Positions 45,629-54,260 are shown, numbered from the stretch's first letter. The stretch: 64,000 bases of DNA from Lichenicola cladoniae (GCF_013201075.1 NZ_CP053708.1:2111501-2175500), one strand, 5' to 3'. A program made the numbers and translations. The notes: generated from the letters alone by a model not told the origin.

Positions 45629-46546
45629 TCACTGCAGCACCGTGCCGGGCGGCATCCGGCGGCCGCGCAGGAACGCCGCCGTATCCAGCACGCTGCGACC
45701 AGGCGCCTGCAGCCGGTCGATCCGCAGCGCGCCGCTGCCGCAGGCGATCGTCAAATGGTCGTCCAGCACGGTCCCGGGTATTTTGTCGCCGTGCGGATGG
45801 GCGGCCATCGGCGTTGCTGCCTCGATCTTGAGCACGACGCCGTCCAGCGCGGTGAAGGCGCCCGGCCATGGCGTCATGGCACGGACCTGGCGGTCGATCG
45901 AGGCCGCATCGCGCCGCCAGTCGATGCGGCCGTCGGTGCGGGTCAGCCTCGGCGCGTAGGACGTGCCCTCGGCGGGCTGCGACACCGGCGTGTCGTCATG
46001 CTCGAGCGTCTCCAGGATCAGCCGCGCACCCATCGTGGCCAGGGCGTCGTGCAGGCCGGACGCGGTGGTGCCGGCATCGATCGGCACCACGTCCCGACGC
46101 AGCATGGGTCCGGTATCGAGCCCTTCGTCCATCTGCATGATGGTGATGCCGGTTTCGCCGTCCCCGGCCAGGATCGATGCCTGGATCGGTGCCGCACCGC
46201 GCCAGCGCGGCAGCAGGCTCGCATGGATGTTCAGGCATCCCCGGACCGGTGCTGTCAGCATCGTCGCAGGCAGGATCAGCCCATAGGCCGCCACCACGGC
46301 CGCATCGAGCGACAATGCGGCGAACTCGGCGTGCGCGGTCTCGTTCCGCTTCAGCCTGGCCGGGGTGCGCACCATGAGCCCGAGGCGCTCGGCCTCCCGC
46401 TGCACCGGCGAGGCACGCACCGCCTGGCCGCGCCCGGCTGGCCGCGGCTGCTGGCTGTAGACCGCGACGATCTCGTGCCCGGCCTCGTGCAATGCGCGAA
46501 GCGCGGGCACCGCGAAGTCTGGGGTGCCCATGAAGGCAAGGCGCAT
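45629..46546 (-). CDS. fmt: Methionyl-tRNA formyltransferase
   Basis: Formylates initiator Met-tRNA. Landmarks: MRLAFMGTPDFAVPAL start, the folate-site HASLLPRWRGAAPIQ, GDGETGITIMQMDEGLDTG, and a C-terminal beta-barrel domain. 305 residues. It is paired with def, which removes the formyl group after translation starts; 16 bases separate them. Confidence 0.97.
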   Translation of the reverse strand: MRLAFMGTPDFAVPALRALHEAGHEIVAVYSQQPRPAGRGQAVRASPVQREAERLGLMVRTPARLKRNETAHAEFAALSLDAAVVAAYGLILPATMLTAPVRGCLNIHASLLPRWRGAAPIQASILAGDGETGITIMQMDEGLDTGPMLRRDVVPIDAGTTASGLHDALATMGARLILETLEHDDTPVSQPAEGTSYAPRLTRTDGRIDWRRDAASIDRQVRAMTPWPGAFTALDGVVLKIEAATPMAAHPHGDKIPGTVLDDHLTIACGSGALRIDRLQAPGRSVLDTAAFLRGRRMPPGTVLQ

Positions 46547-46562
46547 GATCCGGCTCCCGCTC

Positions 46563-47117
46563 TCAATCCGACTTCTGGCGCTGGTCCTTGGCGAGGCGCC
46601 GCATGATCATGTTGCGCTTCAGCGTCGACAGGTGATCGACGAACAGCACCCCATCGAGATGGTCGATCTCGTGCTGCAGGCAGGTCGCCAGCAGCCCGTC
46701 GGCGTCGAGCTCCTGCCGCTTGCCATCCAGATCCTGGAACCGCACCCGCACGGTCAGCGGCCGTATCACCTCGGCATACTGGCCGGGCAGGGACAGGCAG
46801 CCTTCCTCGCGCGCCGAGAGCTGGTCGCTGACGCGGATGATCTCCGGATTGATGAGGGTGACCGGCGACTTCGTCTCGTTTTCCATCAGGTCGACGATCG
46901 CGAACCGGAGGTCCAATCCGACCTGCGGCGCGGCGAGCCCGATCCCCGGCGCGAGATACATTGCCTCCCACATGCCGGGCAGCAGGGCTCGGAGGGTCGC
47001 CGCATCCTCGGGACGCACGGGCCTGGTCTTGCGACGAAGCATCGGGTGCGGCGCGATCAGGATCGTCGCCGGCTCGATGGCCGTCGCCATCTCGGAAAAT
47101 GGTGGCAAATCGCTCAT
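46563..47117 (-). CDS. def: Peptide deformylase
   Basis: Metal-dependent removal of the formyl group from nascent proteins. All three motifs are intact: GIGLAAPQV, EEGCLSLPG with the metal Cys, and HEIDHLDG with both His ligands and the catalytic Glu. The start is uncertain: ATG 47117 gives 184 residues; ATG 47180 adds 21 residues and ATG 47090 removes nine; none has a good ribosome-binding site. Divergent from hsp20. Confidence 0.95.
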   Translation of the reverse strand: MSDLPPFSEMATAIEPATILIAPHPMLRRKTRPVRPEDAATLRALLPGMWEAMYLAPGIGLAAPQVGLDLRFAIVDLMENETKSPVTLINPEIIRVSDQLSAREEGCLSLPGQYAEVIRPLTVRVRFQDLDGKRQELDADGLLATCLQHEIDHLDGVLFVDHLSTLKRNMIMRRLAKDQRQKSD

Positions 47118-47182
47118 TGCGGCGATGTAGCGACCGACGCGACTATACACCAGGGCCGGATCGCGCACACTGACCGCCATGG

Positions 47183-47211
47183 CTTGCAGAGCAGGCCGCC
47201 GATCGCCATAT
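47183..47211 (+). promoter_or_regulatory. Possible sigma-32-type promoter of hsp20
   Basis: CTTGCA (47183-47188), 15-base spacer, CGCCATAT (47204-47211). This resembles the sigma-32 consensus (CTTGAA and CCCCATNT). It lies 62 bases ahead of the hsp20 ATG and overlaps the def 5' region on the other strand. Confidence 0.4.
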
Positions 47212-47245
47212 CGGATTGGCCATGGTGCTTCGGGCCGTGGGCTTT

Positions 47246-47276
47246 CCGTCTCGCTCCCAGGAGGAGGCTATTCATG
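47246..47276 (+). promoter_or_regulatory. ROSE-like RNA thermometer hairpin at the hsp20 ribosome-binding site
   Basis: Just ahead of the ATG the leader reads TCGCTCC-CA-GGAGGA. The 5' arm (TCGCT, 47251-47255) is of the U(U/C)GCU type known from ROSE elements of rhizobial small heat-shock genes, and pairs with the Shine-Dalgarno GGAGGAG, leaving a G-G mismatch as in ROSE. At low temperature this would hide the ribosome-binding site. Based on remembered consensus and pairing by eye. Confidence 0.45.
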
Positions 47277-47777
47277 TCCGGCAGACTTTTCGCGTCTCCG
47301 ATGTTCCTCGGTTTCGACCATCTCGAGCAGATGCTCGAGCGGGCGGCGAAGACATCGTCCGATGGCTATCCGCCCTACAACATCGAACAGACCGGCCCGA
47401 CCGGGTTGCGAATCTCGCTTGCCGTTGCCGGGTTCTCCATGGACGATCTCCAGATCACCCAGGAAGACAACCAGCTGGTCATTCGCGGGCGACAGTCCGA
47501 CGACACCCAGGGTCGAACCTTCCTGCACCGTGGCATCGCGGCACGGCAATTCCAGCGGGCGTTCGTGCTCGCGGAAGGGATCGAGATCGCCGGCGCGTGG
47601 CTCGATAGCGGCCTGCTGCATATCGACCTCGCGCGACCGCAGCCCGAGGTTCGGGTGAAGCGGATCGAGATCTCCAAGGGACCGGACCATGGACGTGAGC
47701 CCGGACGCATGGCGAGCGCGGATGTCGTGCAGGCGAGGGCACCACGGGTGATCAGGACCGTTCCGACCGAAGACTGA
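47274..47777 (+). CDS. Small heat-shock protein (Hsp20/IbpA family)
   Basis: ATP-independent holdase chaperone. The alpha-crystallin domain spans about residues 35-130: YNIEQTGPTGLRISLAVAGF, MDDLQITQEDNQLVIRG, FLHRGIAARQFQRAFVLAEG, and GLLHIDLARPQPEVRVKRIEI. N-terminus MSGRLFASPMFLGFDHLEQML resembles IbpA. 167 residues with a C-terminal extension. An excellent GGAGGAGG ribosome-binding site precedes the ATG and may be masked by the ROSE-like hairpin. Followed by its usual alphaproteobacterial partner, DUF1150. Confidence 0.94.
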   Translation: MSGRLFASPMFLGFDHLEQMLERAAKTSSDGYPPYNIEQTGPTGLRISLAVAGFSMDDLQITQEDNQLVIRGRQSDDTQGRTFLHRGIAARQFQRAFVLAEGIEIAGAWLDSGLLHIDLARPQPEVRVKRIEISKGPDHGREPGRMASADVVQARAPRVIRTVPTED

Positions 47778-47851
47778 CATTTCAGCAGCGATTTCGGAGG
47801 TATCCGCATGCCCGTTACGGGATGCCGGTGACCTGCCGTAGGACAAATATT

Positions 47852-48100
47852 ATGGACACCACCACGACGGACTCGAACGAGCTTTCACTGGCCACCCTGG
47901 ATATCCGTCATCTGACGGCAAGCCAGCTTCTGGCTTTGGGCGTGACCCAGCTTGCCTATGTCAAGTCGGTCGTCGTCGACGGGAATGCGGTATTCGCGAT
48001 CCATGCGGCCGACGGCACGCCGATGGCGCTGACCGGAGACAGGGACGTGGCATTCGCAGCGATCCGGCAGCACGAGATGGTACCGGCGCTGGTCCATTAG
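47852..48100 (+). CDS. DUF1150 family protein
   Basis: Small protein (82 residues) of a family found almost always next to hsp20 in alphaproteobacteria; function unknown. The core reads LGVTQLAYVKSVVVDGNAVF, AIHAADGTPMALTGDRDVAF. The ATG at 47852 is preferred because TAGGACA precedes it; an ATG ten codons upstream is possible. Probably co-transcribed with hsp20 (74 bases apart) and therefore heat-responsive by inference. Confidence 0.82.
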   Translation: MDTTTTDSNELSLATLDIRHLTASQLLALGVTQLAYVKSVVVDGNAVFAIHAADGTPMALTGDRDVAFAAIRQHEMVPALVH

Positions 48101-48108
48101 GCAGATCC

Positions 48109-48147
48109 GAAAGCGCGCTTCCGGGCCTGCCGAAGCGCGCTCCCGGG
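48109..48147. repeat. Direct repeat of about 17 bases between convergent genes
   Basis: GAAAGCGCGCTTCCGGG (48109-48125) recurs as CGAAGCGCGCTCCCGGG (48131-48147). The AGCGCGCT core is self-complementary, so the pair can fold into a hairpin between DUF1150 and hpf. It may act as a bidirectional terminator. Confidence 0.5.
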
Positions 48148-48152
48148 ATCGA

Positions 48153-48752
48153 TCAGTGGGTGGACGGGTCGGGGTCGAGCCACCCGATATGGCCGTCGGG
48201 ACGGCGATACACCACGTTGATGCCGCCGCTGGCACTGTTGCGGAACATCAGCACGGTGCGATCGGCCAGATCGAGCTGCATGACCGCTTCACCGACCGTC
48301 AGTGTCGCAATCTGCGTTTCCTGTTCGGCGATGATCGTGGCGTAGGTCTGCGGGGCGGGTAGCGCCGATACGGTCTCGGCAGAGGCTCCGCGAACGTCCT
48401 CCTCCTGCCGCAGGATGTATTGACGGCCTACTTCCGGCCGGCGCTGCGCCAGATCCCGGGAGTGTTCGTTGACCCGCCGCCTGTAGCGCCTGAGCCGCTT
48501 CGCGATATGCTCGGCTGCGTCGTCGAATGCGCCATGCGCGTCGGCTGCTTCGCCCTCGCCCCGGACCACCAGGCCGCGCGCGGCATGGACGTTGATGTCG
48601 CAGGTGAAGAAGCTGCGTGCCCGTCCAAAGGTCACGCTCGCCTCGAGCGCATGGTCGAAATACTTCTCGGCAATCGTATCCAGATGCATCGTGACGCGGG
48701 TTCGGAGCGCGTCCGAGAGGTCGATCTGCTTGCCGGCGACGCTGATCTGCAT
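48153..48752 (-). CDS. hpf: Long-form ribosome hibernation promoting factor
   Basis: Binds the 30S subunit and drives 100S ribosome dimers in resting cells. The N-terminal domain starts MQISVAGKQIDLSDALRTRV, with FDHALEASVTFGRARSFFTCD. The C-terminal dimerisation domain (about 130-195) shows TLTVGEAVMQLDLADRTVLM, FRNSASGGINVVYRRPDGHI. 199 residues, the long type. It lies 47 bases after rpoN, the classic rpoN-hpf neighbourhood. Confidence 0.96.
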   Translation of the reverse strand: MQISVAGKQIDLSDALRTRVTMHLDTIAEKYFDHALEASVTFGRARSFFTCDINVHAARGLVVRGEGEAADAHGAFDDAAEHIAKRLRRYRRRVNEHSRDLAQRRPEVGRQYILRQEEDVRGASAETVSALPAPQTYATIIAEQETQIATLTVGEAVMQLDLADRTVLMFRNSASGGINVVYRRPDGHIGWLDPDPSTH

Positions 48753-48799
48753 GCGGTGTTCGCTCCGCTCGAGGAAGCTCGACCGGGGTCCGGGTCGCG

Positions 48800-50335
48800 T
48801 CAGGCAGGGAGGGACTTGTCCCTCTTGCGCTGCACGGAACTCGGGATCCGGAGGGCGTCGCGATATTTGGCCACGGTCCGACGGGCGATGTCCACGCCTT
48901 CCCGTCGGAGGGCAGCAACGATCGCGTCATCCGACAGGATGGTCTGGAGTGTTTCAGCCGCCACCATGCCCCTGATCCGGTATCGTACGGCCTCGGCGCT
49001 ATGGCTCTCGCCACCGGCGGTCCCGGAGATCGCGGCTGTGAAAAAGTATTTCAGTTCGAAAAGGCCACGCGGGGTCGAGATGTACTTGTTGGCCGTGACC
49101 CGGCTGACGGTGCTTTCATGCATCTCCACCGCCTCGGCGATGTCGCGCAGGATCAGCGGGCGTAGATGCCCGACGCCCCGACGCAGGAACGCCTCCTGCT
49201 GCCGCATCACCTCGCTGGAGACCTTCAGGATCGTCTGCGCGCGCTGGTGCAGCGATTTCACCAGCCAGTTGGCGCTGGCCAGCTTCTCGGACAGGAAGGC
49301 GCGGTCCTCCTTCGGCGAGCGCAACAACACCTTGGCGTGGAACGCCTCCGACACGAGCAGCCGCGGCATGGTGTCCGGGTTCAGCTCCAGCAGCCAGTCG
49401 CCGCCGGGGGCCGCGCGCATCAGCACGTCCGGCACGATCGGCAGCGCCGGCGTGACGTCGAAGCTGGCGCCGGGCTTCGGATCGAGCGCCTTGATCTCGG
49501 CAATCATCTCCGCGAGATCCTCGGCATCGACCTCGCACACCGCCTGCAGGCGCCTGAGCTCTCGCCGGCCCAGCAGCTCCAGATTGTCGAGCAGTGCCAC
49601 CATGGCCGGGTCGAGCCGGTTGCGATCGGCGAGCTGGGCTGCCAGGCAGCCCTTCAGGTCGAACGCGAAGATGCCGGCCGGATCGAAGCGCATCATCCTC
49701 GCCCGCACCGATGTCACCAGCTCCTCGCTGGTGCCAAGCGCCTGCGCGAGCGCGGCATCACCGACAAGCACCCGTCCGGCGCCATCGAGCAGCGCGATCA
49801 GGTGCGCGCCGATCAGTCGTTCGGCCGGATCGTCGAACGCCAGCCGCAGCTGCTCGCTCAGGTGCTCGCGCAGCGTACGCGCGTGCGCGACCAGTTGCGC
49901 GACGCCGTCGAGCCCCTCCGGGTTGCCGGCCGAGGACGCGCCGCGTCCCATCCCCCAGTCGCTGCGGTCCGTACCGCCGCCGTCATCCTGGTAGCCCCCA
50001 TCGTAGGGGCCGTCGTCGAACTGCTCCGCGTGGTCGTTATCGAGCGGCGCCTGTTGATCGCTCGGCAGCGTATCGCCGGAGACCAGGAGGTCGGTGGGGA
50101 CCGGCTCGGCGGAAGCGGCGGTACGATCGTCGACACGCTGGTCGAGCGCCGGGCGTTCGGGCGGGATGTCGATCCGTTCGTCGCGTTCGAGCAGGGGATT
50201 GCGCTCGAGCTCTTCCTCGATGAATGCGGCGACCTCGAAATTCGAGAACTGGAGGAGCTTGATGGCCTGACGCAACTGCGGCGTCATGACCAGGTTCTGC
50301 GTCTGCCTTAGCTCCAGCCGGGGTCCAATTGCCAT
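48800..50335 (-). CDS. rpoN: RNA polymerase sigma-54 factor
   Basis: Alternative sigma factor for enhancer-dependent promoters. Region I is Gln/Leu-rich (RLELRQTQNLVMTPQLRQAI, KLLQFSNFEVAAFIEEELER), followed by an acidic region, the core-binding domain, and a C-terminal DNA-binding part with the RpoN box ARRTVAKYR. 511 residues. Coupled in a minus-strand cluster with the lpt genes and hpf. No enhancer-binding protein is present in the window. Confidence 0.97.
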   Translation of the reverse strand: MAIGPRLELRQTQNLVMTPQLRQAIKLLQFSNFEVAAFIEEELERNPLLERDERIDIPPERPALDQRVDDRTAASAEPVPTDLLVSGDTLPSDQQAPLDNDHAEQFDDGPYDGGYQDDGGGTDRSDWGMGRGASSAGNPEGLDGVAQLVAHARTLREHLSEQLRLAFDDPAERLIGAHLIALLDGAGRVLVGDAALAQALGTSEELVTSVRARMMRFDPAGIFAFDLKGCLAAQLADRNRLDPAMVALLDNLELLGRRELRRLQAVCEVDAEDLAEMIAEIKALDPKPGASFDVTPALPIVPDVLMRAAPGGDWLLELNPDTMPRLLVSEAFHAKVLLRSPKEDRAFLSEKLASANWLVKSLHQRAQTILKVSSEVMRQQEAFLRRGVGHLRPLILRDIAEAVEMHESTVSRVTANKYISTPRGLFELKYFFTAAISGTAGGESHSAEAVRYRIRGMVAAETLQTILSDDAIVAALRREGVDIARRTVAKYRDALRIPSSVQRKRDKSLPA

Positions 50336-50344
50336 GACCGTACG

Positions 50345-51121
50345 CTACAACGAAAATCTTTCCCCGAGGTAGACGCGCCGTACGTCCTCGTTCGCGACCA
50401 CCTCCTCCGGCACACCCTCCATCAGCATCTGGCCGCCGTGCATGATGTAGGCACGGTCGATGATCTCGAGCGTCTCGCGTACGTTATGATCGGTGATCAG
50501 CACGCCGATGCCCCGATGTTTCAGGTGCGATACGAGATCGCGGATCTCGCCGACCGCGATCGGATCGATGCCCGCCAGTGGCTCGTCGAGCAGGATGTAG
50601 TTCGGCTGGCTGGCCAGTGCGCGGGCGATTTCGAGGCGTCGTCGCTCGCCGCCTGAGAGGGCGAGGGACGGCGACCGGCGCAGGTGGCCGATGCCGAACT
50701 CGGCCAGCAGCCCATCCAGCATGGTGTCGCGCCGGTCCGGGTCGGGTTCGACCACCTCGAGTGCTGCCATGATGTTCTGCTCGACATTCAGGCCACGGAA
50801 GATGCTGGCTTCCTGCGGCAGGTAGCCGATGCCGAGCCGCGCCCGCCGGTACATCGGCAACTGGGTGATGTCGGCACCGTCCAGGCTGATCGAGCCGGTA
50901 TCCGGCTGGACCAAGCCGACGATCATGTAGAACGTGGTGGTCTTGCCGGCGCCGTTCGGCCCGAGCAGCCCGACCGCCTCGCCGCGACGAACGCTGACCG
51001 AAACGTTCTGAACCACTTCGCGCTTCTTGTAGGTCTTGCCGACGGCGTGGGCGTGCAGGCCATCCGTCGCGTGCGCGACGGTGCCGGCAGCGTGGCCGGC
51101 GCGCGGCTTGATCTCGTTCAT
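50345..51121 (-). CDS. lptB: LPS export ABC transporter ATP-binding protein
   Basis: ATPase that powers LPS extraction with LptFG. Walker [15 protein letters not shown]-loop in [10 protein letters not shown], signature [15 protein letters not shown], Walker [13 protein letters not shown], and H-loop ITDHNVRE are all intact. 258 residues with an N-terminal extension of about 25. The ATG overlaps the lptA stop (ATGA); rpoN follows nine bases downstream. Confidence 0.96.
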   Translation of the reverse strand: MNEIKPRAGHAAGTVAHATDGLHAHAVGKTYKKREVVQNVSVSVRRGEAVGLLGPNGAGKTTTFYMIVGLVQPDTGSISLDGADITQLPMYRRARLGIGYLPQEASIFRGLNVEQNIMAALEVVEPDPDRRDTMLDGLLAEFGIGHLRRSPSLALSGGERRRLEIARALASQPNYILLDEPLAGIDPIAVGEIRDLVSHLKHRGIGVLITDHNVRETLEIIDRAYIMHGGQMLMEGVPEEVVANEDVRRVYLGERFSL

Positions 51122-52176
51122 GGCGTGGCTGACGCCCTGGCCGGCACCTTCGGCGGCGCGTCCTGCGCCTCGTTGGGCACGATCAGGCCCTGGACGCGAG
51201 CGCCGGGATCCTCGCTCAGGGTCGCGATACCGGTATGCATGTTCACGATGGCGGCGGCCCCGTTCAACTGGTTCTGGCCACGGGTGATGTGGACGTTTCC
51301 TACTATGCGCGCAATTCCGGTGTCCGGCACGTATACGCCGCGATCACCGCGCACGGTCTCGGTCTGGGTGCGGACGATGACGTTCCCGAACGCATTGACC
51401 TTCTCCAGTTTGCCGCTGCTGCCGATCGGGTCCTGGCCGTTGCCGGCCGGCTTTACACCGGCAGGCTTCACTCCGGCAGGCTGGGCTCCCGGCGGCGCGC
51501 TGTAGCCGACCAGCACGTCGGCCCGGATGCGCCGGCCATCGTTGGTGGTGACGACGGCGTCGCCGCGGCCGACAGAGATGCGCGTCTGCGATCCGTATTC
51601 CATCTGGTCGCGCGCGGTGAGCACATCCTGCGGCGTGATCAGCCGCAGATCGTGGCCGGTCAGCACCATGACCGCCTGGTCGATGTCATAGATCCCATGG
51701 TCACCGAACGCCTGCTGGGTCGCGGTAAAGATGTGTACGTGGCCGATCGCGACGATCCGGTAGATCTCGGTCGCCGACGTGTCCCCGCCGGGCATGATCG
51801 TGCTGCCGTTGGCGGCCTTGGCATCGGCGGGCGGCGCTCCGGTGGGGTTTTCCGGCGTGGGGTTCGGCGTCGGCGTCGGCGAAGGGGCAGGCGAGATGGC
51901 TGTCGCGGGGGTAGCGGCGACGCCGGCCTTCTTGCGGTAATAGGCGACCAGCCGGTCCGCGGTGATGGTCACGCCTCCGCGCACCGCCTGGGCGCTGCCG
52001 TAGGCCGTCACCGTCTGGAGTTTCTGATCCCAGTCGAAGCCACCCAGCGCCGTCACCGTGATCTGCCCGCCATGCGACAGGTCGATCTGCTGCGCCCGTG
52101 CATGACCGGCGAACAGCATCATCGCCGCAAATGCGGCTGCCGTCCGGGCCATGGCCCGTGTTCTGGCCAAACTCAT
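51118..52176 (-). CDS. lptA: LPS transport periplasmic protein LptA with low-complexity insert
   Basis: Periplasmic OstA-fold protein forming the LPS bridge. A signal peptide (ending GHARA, near residue 28) is followed by OstA beta strands: [55 protein letters not shown], and later [20 protein letters not shown]. Unusual is a Pro/Thr/Ala-rich insert of about 45 residues (roughly 85-130) plus a short AGVKP repeat near residue 230, making 352 residues against about 180 in E. coli. Overlaps both lptC and lptB by four bases. Confidence 0.9.
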   Translation of the reverse strand: MSLARTRAMARTAAAFAAMMLFAGHARAQQIDLSHGGQITVTALGGFDWDQKLQTVTAYGSAQAVRGGVTITADRLVAYYRKKAGVAATPATAISPAPSPTPTPNPTPENPTGAPPADAKAANGSTIMPGGDTSATEIYRIVAIGHVHIFTATQQAFGDHGIYDIDQAVMVLTGHDLRLITPQDVLTARDQMEYGSQTRISVGRGDAVVTTNDGRRIRADVLVGYSAPPGAQPAGVKPAGVKPAGNGQDPIGSSGKLEKVNAFGNVIVRTQTETVRGDRGVYVPDTGIARIVGNVHITRGQNQLNGAAAIVNMHTGIATLSEDPGARVQGLIVPNEAQDAPPKVPARASATP

Positions 52177-53078
52177 CGCGTCGCTCCGGCGGCCAAGGTC
52201 TTGGCGGGTTGGGTCTCGGTGGCCGGCCGTGCCACCCGGTCGTCGTTCAGGACCAGCCGGGCCGGCCCGCGAAACTGTGCGAGCCCATCCCGCTGGGAGA
52301 TGAGAAACCCCTGTGCGTCCAGCACGCCGAACGGGCCTTCCGCATGCACCCAGTCATCGGAGGCCACGACGCCGCTCCGGAGATCGAGGCCGGCGACCGG
52401 GCTGGTCATCATGATGCCGTCATCGCGATACAGCATGACGTCGCGGCTGAGGTCGAGAAGCTGGCCGTGCTGCATGTAGACGCCGGCCTGGGCACTGATC
52501 CTGGTCCAGTTCCCGGACTGATCCAGCGAGTCCGCGATCGGCCTGGTCAGGTTGACGCGATCGTCGCTCTTGGAGACAGGAGTGCCCGGTGCCGTCTTCT
52601 GCACAGTGCCGGCGACCTGCTGCGCCTCGTCGGACGTGATCATGTACGGCCGGTCGTGACTGTCCAGCCCGTGATACCGGGCGCCGAGCATCCGCCCGCT
52701 ATCCACCTGCACATGGGACGCCTGCTTGAGGCCCAGACGCGCACTGTTCATCGAACGGTCCAGCTCCGGCCAAGTCGCGATCGACACCAGCAGCAACAGC
52801 GCCGCAACCGGGAGCACCCATTTGGTCCACCGGAGCAACCTGCGGCGGCGGGCGATCTCGCTGGAGTTCGGAACGCGACGAAAGCCGCGCTGGTTCTGTT
52901 CTATGCTGAGCCGCCGGCGTGCGACGGTCGCACTCGGCTGGAGCGCGTCGGCGGCATCCGCAGACGTGCTCGTCCCGCCGGATACCGGCGATCCGGGATC
53001 GGGAATGAGCGGGTGCCCGGTGCCGCTATCTGGGGAACCCGGCTGCCGGCCGGTGCGCAGTGTCGGACGAGAGGTCAT
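52173..53078 (-). CDS. lptC: LPS export system protein LptC
   Basis: Bitopic inner-membrane protein that passes LPS from LptB2FG to LptA. A disordered N-terminus of about 85 residues (Pro/Ser/Gly-rich, then RRRLSIEQNQRGFRRV) precedes one transmembrane helix (KWVLPVAALLLLVSIATWP, about 87-105) and a periplasmic OstA-like domain with LTRPIADSLDQSGNWTRISA and DVMLYRDDGIMMTS. 301 residues is long for LptC because of the N-terminus, so a later start is possible. The stop overlaps lptA. Confidence 0.88.
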   Translation of the reverse strand: MTSRPTLRTGRQPGSPDSGTGHPLIPDPGSPVSGGTSTSADAADALQPSATVARRRLSIEQNQRGFRRVPNSSEIARRRRLLRWTKWVLPVAALLLLVSIATWPELDRSMNSARLGLKQASHVQVDSGRMLGARYHGLDSHDRPYMITSDEAQQVAGTVQKTAPGTPVSKSDDRVNLTRPIADSLDQSGNWTRISAQAGVYMQHGQLLDLSRDVMLYRDDGIMMTSPVAGLDLRSGVVASDDWVHAEGPFGVLDAQGFLISQRDGLAQFRGPARLVLNDDRVARPATETQPAKTLAAGATR

Positions 53079-53244
53079 CGACCGGTTCCCGCGACACGAT
53101 GCACGCGTCTCGAGGGGGTCGCGGCGCGCCGGACCATCCCGAATTCACCTGCAATCGATGTCATACTGTTCAAGGCGTGTACGATCTCCACAGGCCGCGG
53201 GGCATGGTTCGACCGGTCCTTGGCCCGGCTGTCAGGAGCAGGCT

Positions 53245-53274
53245 TGTATGGACATCGGGGTCGTGCGGCGTCAA
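53245..53274 (-). promoter_or_regulatory. Possible promoter ahead of lptC
   Basis: On the minus strand TTGACG (53274-53269) and CATACA (53250-53245) with an 18-base spacer, in the 219-base gap between rnd and lptC. No small gene was seen in this gap. Confidence 0.3.
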
Positions 53275-53297
53275 CCGAACCTACGCGCAAGCGGGAT

Positions 53298-53951
53298 TCA
53301 GTGCGCGAAGATATCCGGAACCTCGTAGCCCAGCAGGTCGAGCCTGGCGCGGGCCGGCATGAAGGCGAAGCAGGCCTCGGCCAGATCGAGCCGCTGTTCG
53401 CGTATTAGCAGAGCTTCCAGGCGAGACCACAGTGCATGCAGGTGCAGGACGTCCGATGCAGCATAGGCCAGTTGTTCCGGCGAGAGGTCGCGTGCGCCCC
53501 AGTCGGAGGTCTGCTGCTGCTTGCTCATCTCGACGCCGAGCAGTTCGCGCGACAACTGGGCGAGGCCGTGCCGGTCGGTGAAGGTGCGCACCAGCTTGGC
53601 GGCGATCTTCGTGCACTTGATCGGCGCTACCGTGATGCCGAGTGCATGCTGAAGGATGGCCACGTCGAACCGTGCGAAATGCATCAGCTTCACCACGCCG
53701 GTATCAGACATCAGCCGCTTCAGGTTCGGACAGTCGGCGCCATGTCCACCCAGCCGGGATGGTATGATCTGGACCAGGTGCGCGGTGCCGTCGCCGGCGG
53801 AGAGCTGCACCAGACAGAGACGGTCGCGGTGCGGTTCGAGACCCATGGTCTCGGTATCGACGGCAACGGAGGCACCGAGAGAGATGCCGTCCGGAAGGTC
53901 GCCCTGATGCAGGTGGATCGTCGCGTTCGGCATGAATTGCGTGACGCTCAT
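53298..53951 (-). CDS. Ribonuclease D (DEDDy 3'-5' exonuclease)
   Basis: Short RNase D without the C-terminal HRDC domains, as usual in alphaproteobacteria. DEDDy residues are visible: Asp and Glu in VAVDTETMGLEP, Asp in LMHFARFDVAIL, and Tyr and Asp in AYAASDVLHLHAL. The ATG at 53951 gives 217 residues; an in-frame ATG six codons later is possible and the frame is open for 15 codons upstream. Situated between tRNA-Leu and lptC on the minus strand. Confidence 0.93.
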   Translation of the reverse strand: MSVTQFMPNATIHLHQGDLPDGISLGASVAVDTETMGLEPHRDRLCLVQLSAGDGTAHLVQIIPSRLGGHGADCPNLKRLMSDTGVVKLMHFARFDVAILQHALGITVAPIKCTKIAAKLVRTFTDRHGLAQLSRELLGVEMSKQQQTSDWGARDLSPEQLAYAASDVLHLHALWSRLEALLIREQRLDLAEACFAFMPARARLDLLGYEVPDIFAH

Positions 53952-53966
53952 GGTTTCGGTTCCACG

Positions 53967-54034
53967 ACTTCCGACCGGGAATTCGCTTGAAATCAACGTC
54001 TTCCGACCGGGAAGCCGCCTGAAGAGTCAGCGTC
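53967..54034. repeat. Imperfect tandem duplication upstream of rnd
   Basis: Two adjacent copies of about 34 bases sharing CTTCCGACCGGGAA, then CGC(C/T)TGAA and A(A/G)CGTC, at about 53967-54000 and 53999-54034. They lie between tRNA-Leu and rnd, in the likely rnd leader. Confidence 0.6.
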
Positions 54035-54065
54035 TTGCAATATGTCGGGTGAGTGATCGGTCGAC

Positions 54066-54088
54066 CATCCCGACCACTGGCCGGGATG
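54066..54088 (-). terminator. Hairpin downstream of tRNA-Leu
   Basis: CATCCCG (54066-54072) pairs with CGGGATG (54082-54088) around a 9-base loop, 13 bases after the tRNA 3' end on the minus strand. No T-run follows, so it may be a processing or weak termination site. Confidence 0.35.
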
Positions 54089-54100
54089 TCGAACGTCCGT

Positions 54101-54187
54101 TGGTGCCCAGGAGAAGACTCGAACTTCCACGACCTTGCGGCCACAGATACCTGAAACCTGCGCGTCTACCAATTCCGCCACCTGGGC
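54101..54187 (-). tRNA. tRNA-Leu (anticodon CAG)
   Basis: 87 bases with encoded CCA. The acceptor stem GCCCAGG pairs with CCTGGGC; the D-arm contains GGAATTGGTAGACGC; the anticodon stem CAGGT/ATCTG holds the loop TTCAGGT with anticodon CAG; a long class II variable arm (TGGCCGCAAGGTC) and the T-loop GTTCGAGTC follow. All features fit leucine tRNA reading CUG, the main Leu codon in this GC-rich genome. Confidence 0.96.
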
Positions 54188-54232
54188 TCAAGGGGCAACC
54201 GCGAAACAACCGATCCGCGGGTGGTAGCGGCG

Positions 54233-54260
54233 ATGTAACGGGGCGCAAGGGTGCCGTCAA
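54233..54260 (-). promoter_or_regulatory. Possible promoter of tRNA-Leu
   Basis: Minus-strand TTGACG (54260-54255), 16-base spacer, TTACAT (54238-54233), about 46 bases ahead of the tRNA 5' end. Reasonable match by eye. Confidence 0.4.
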
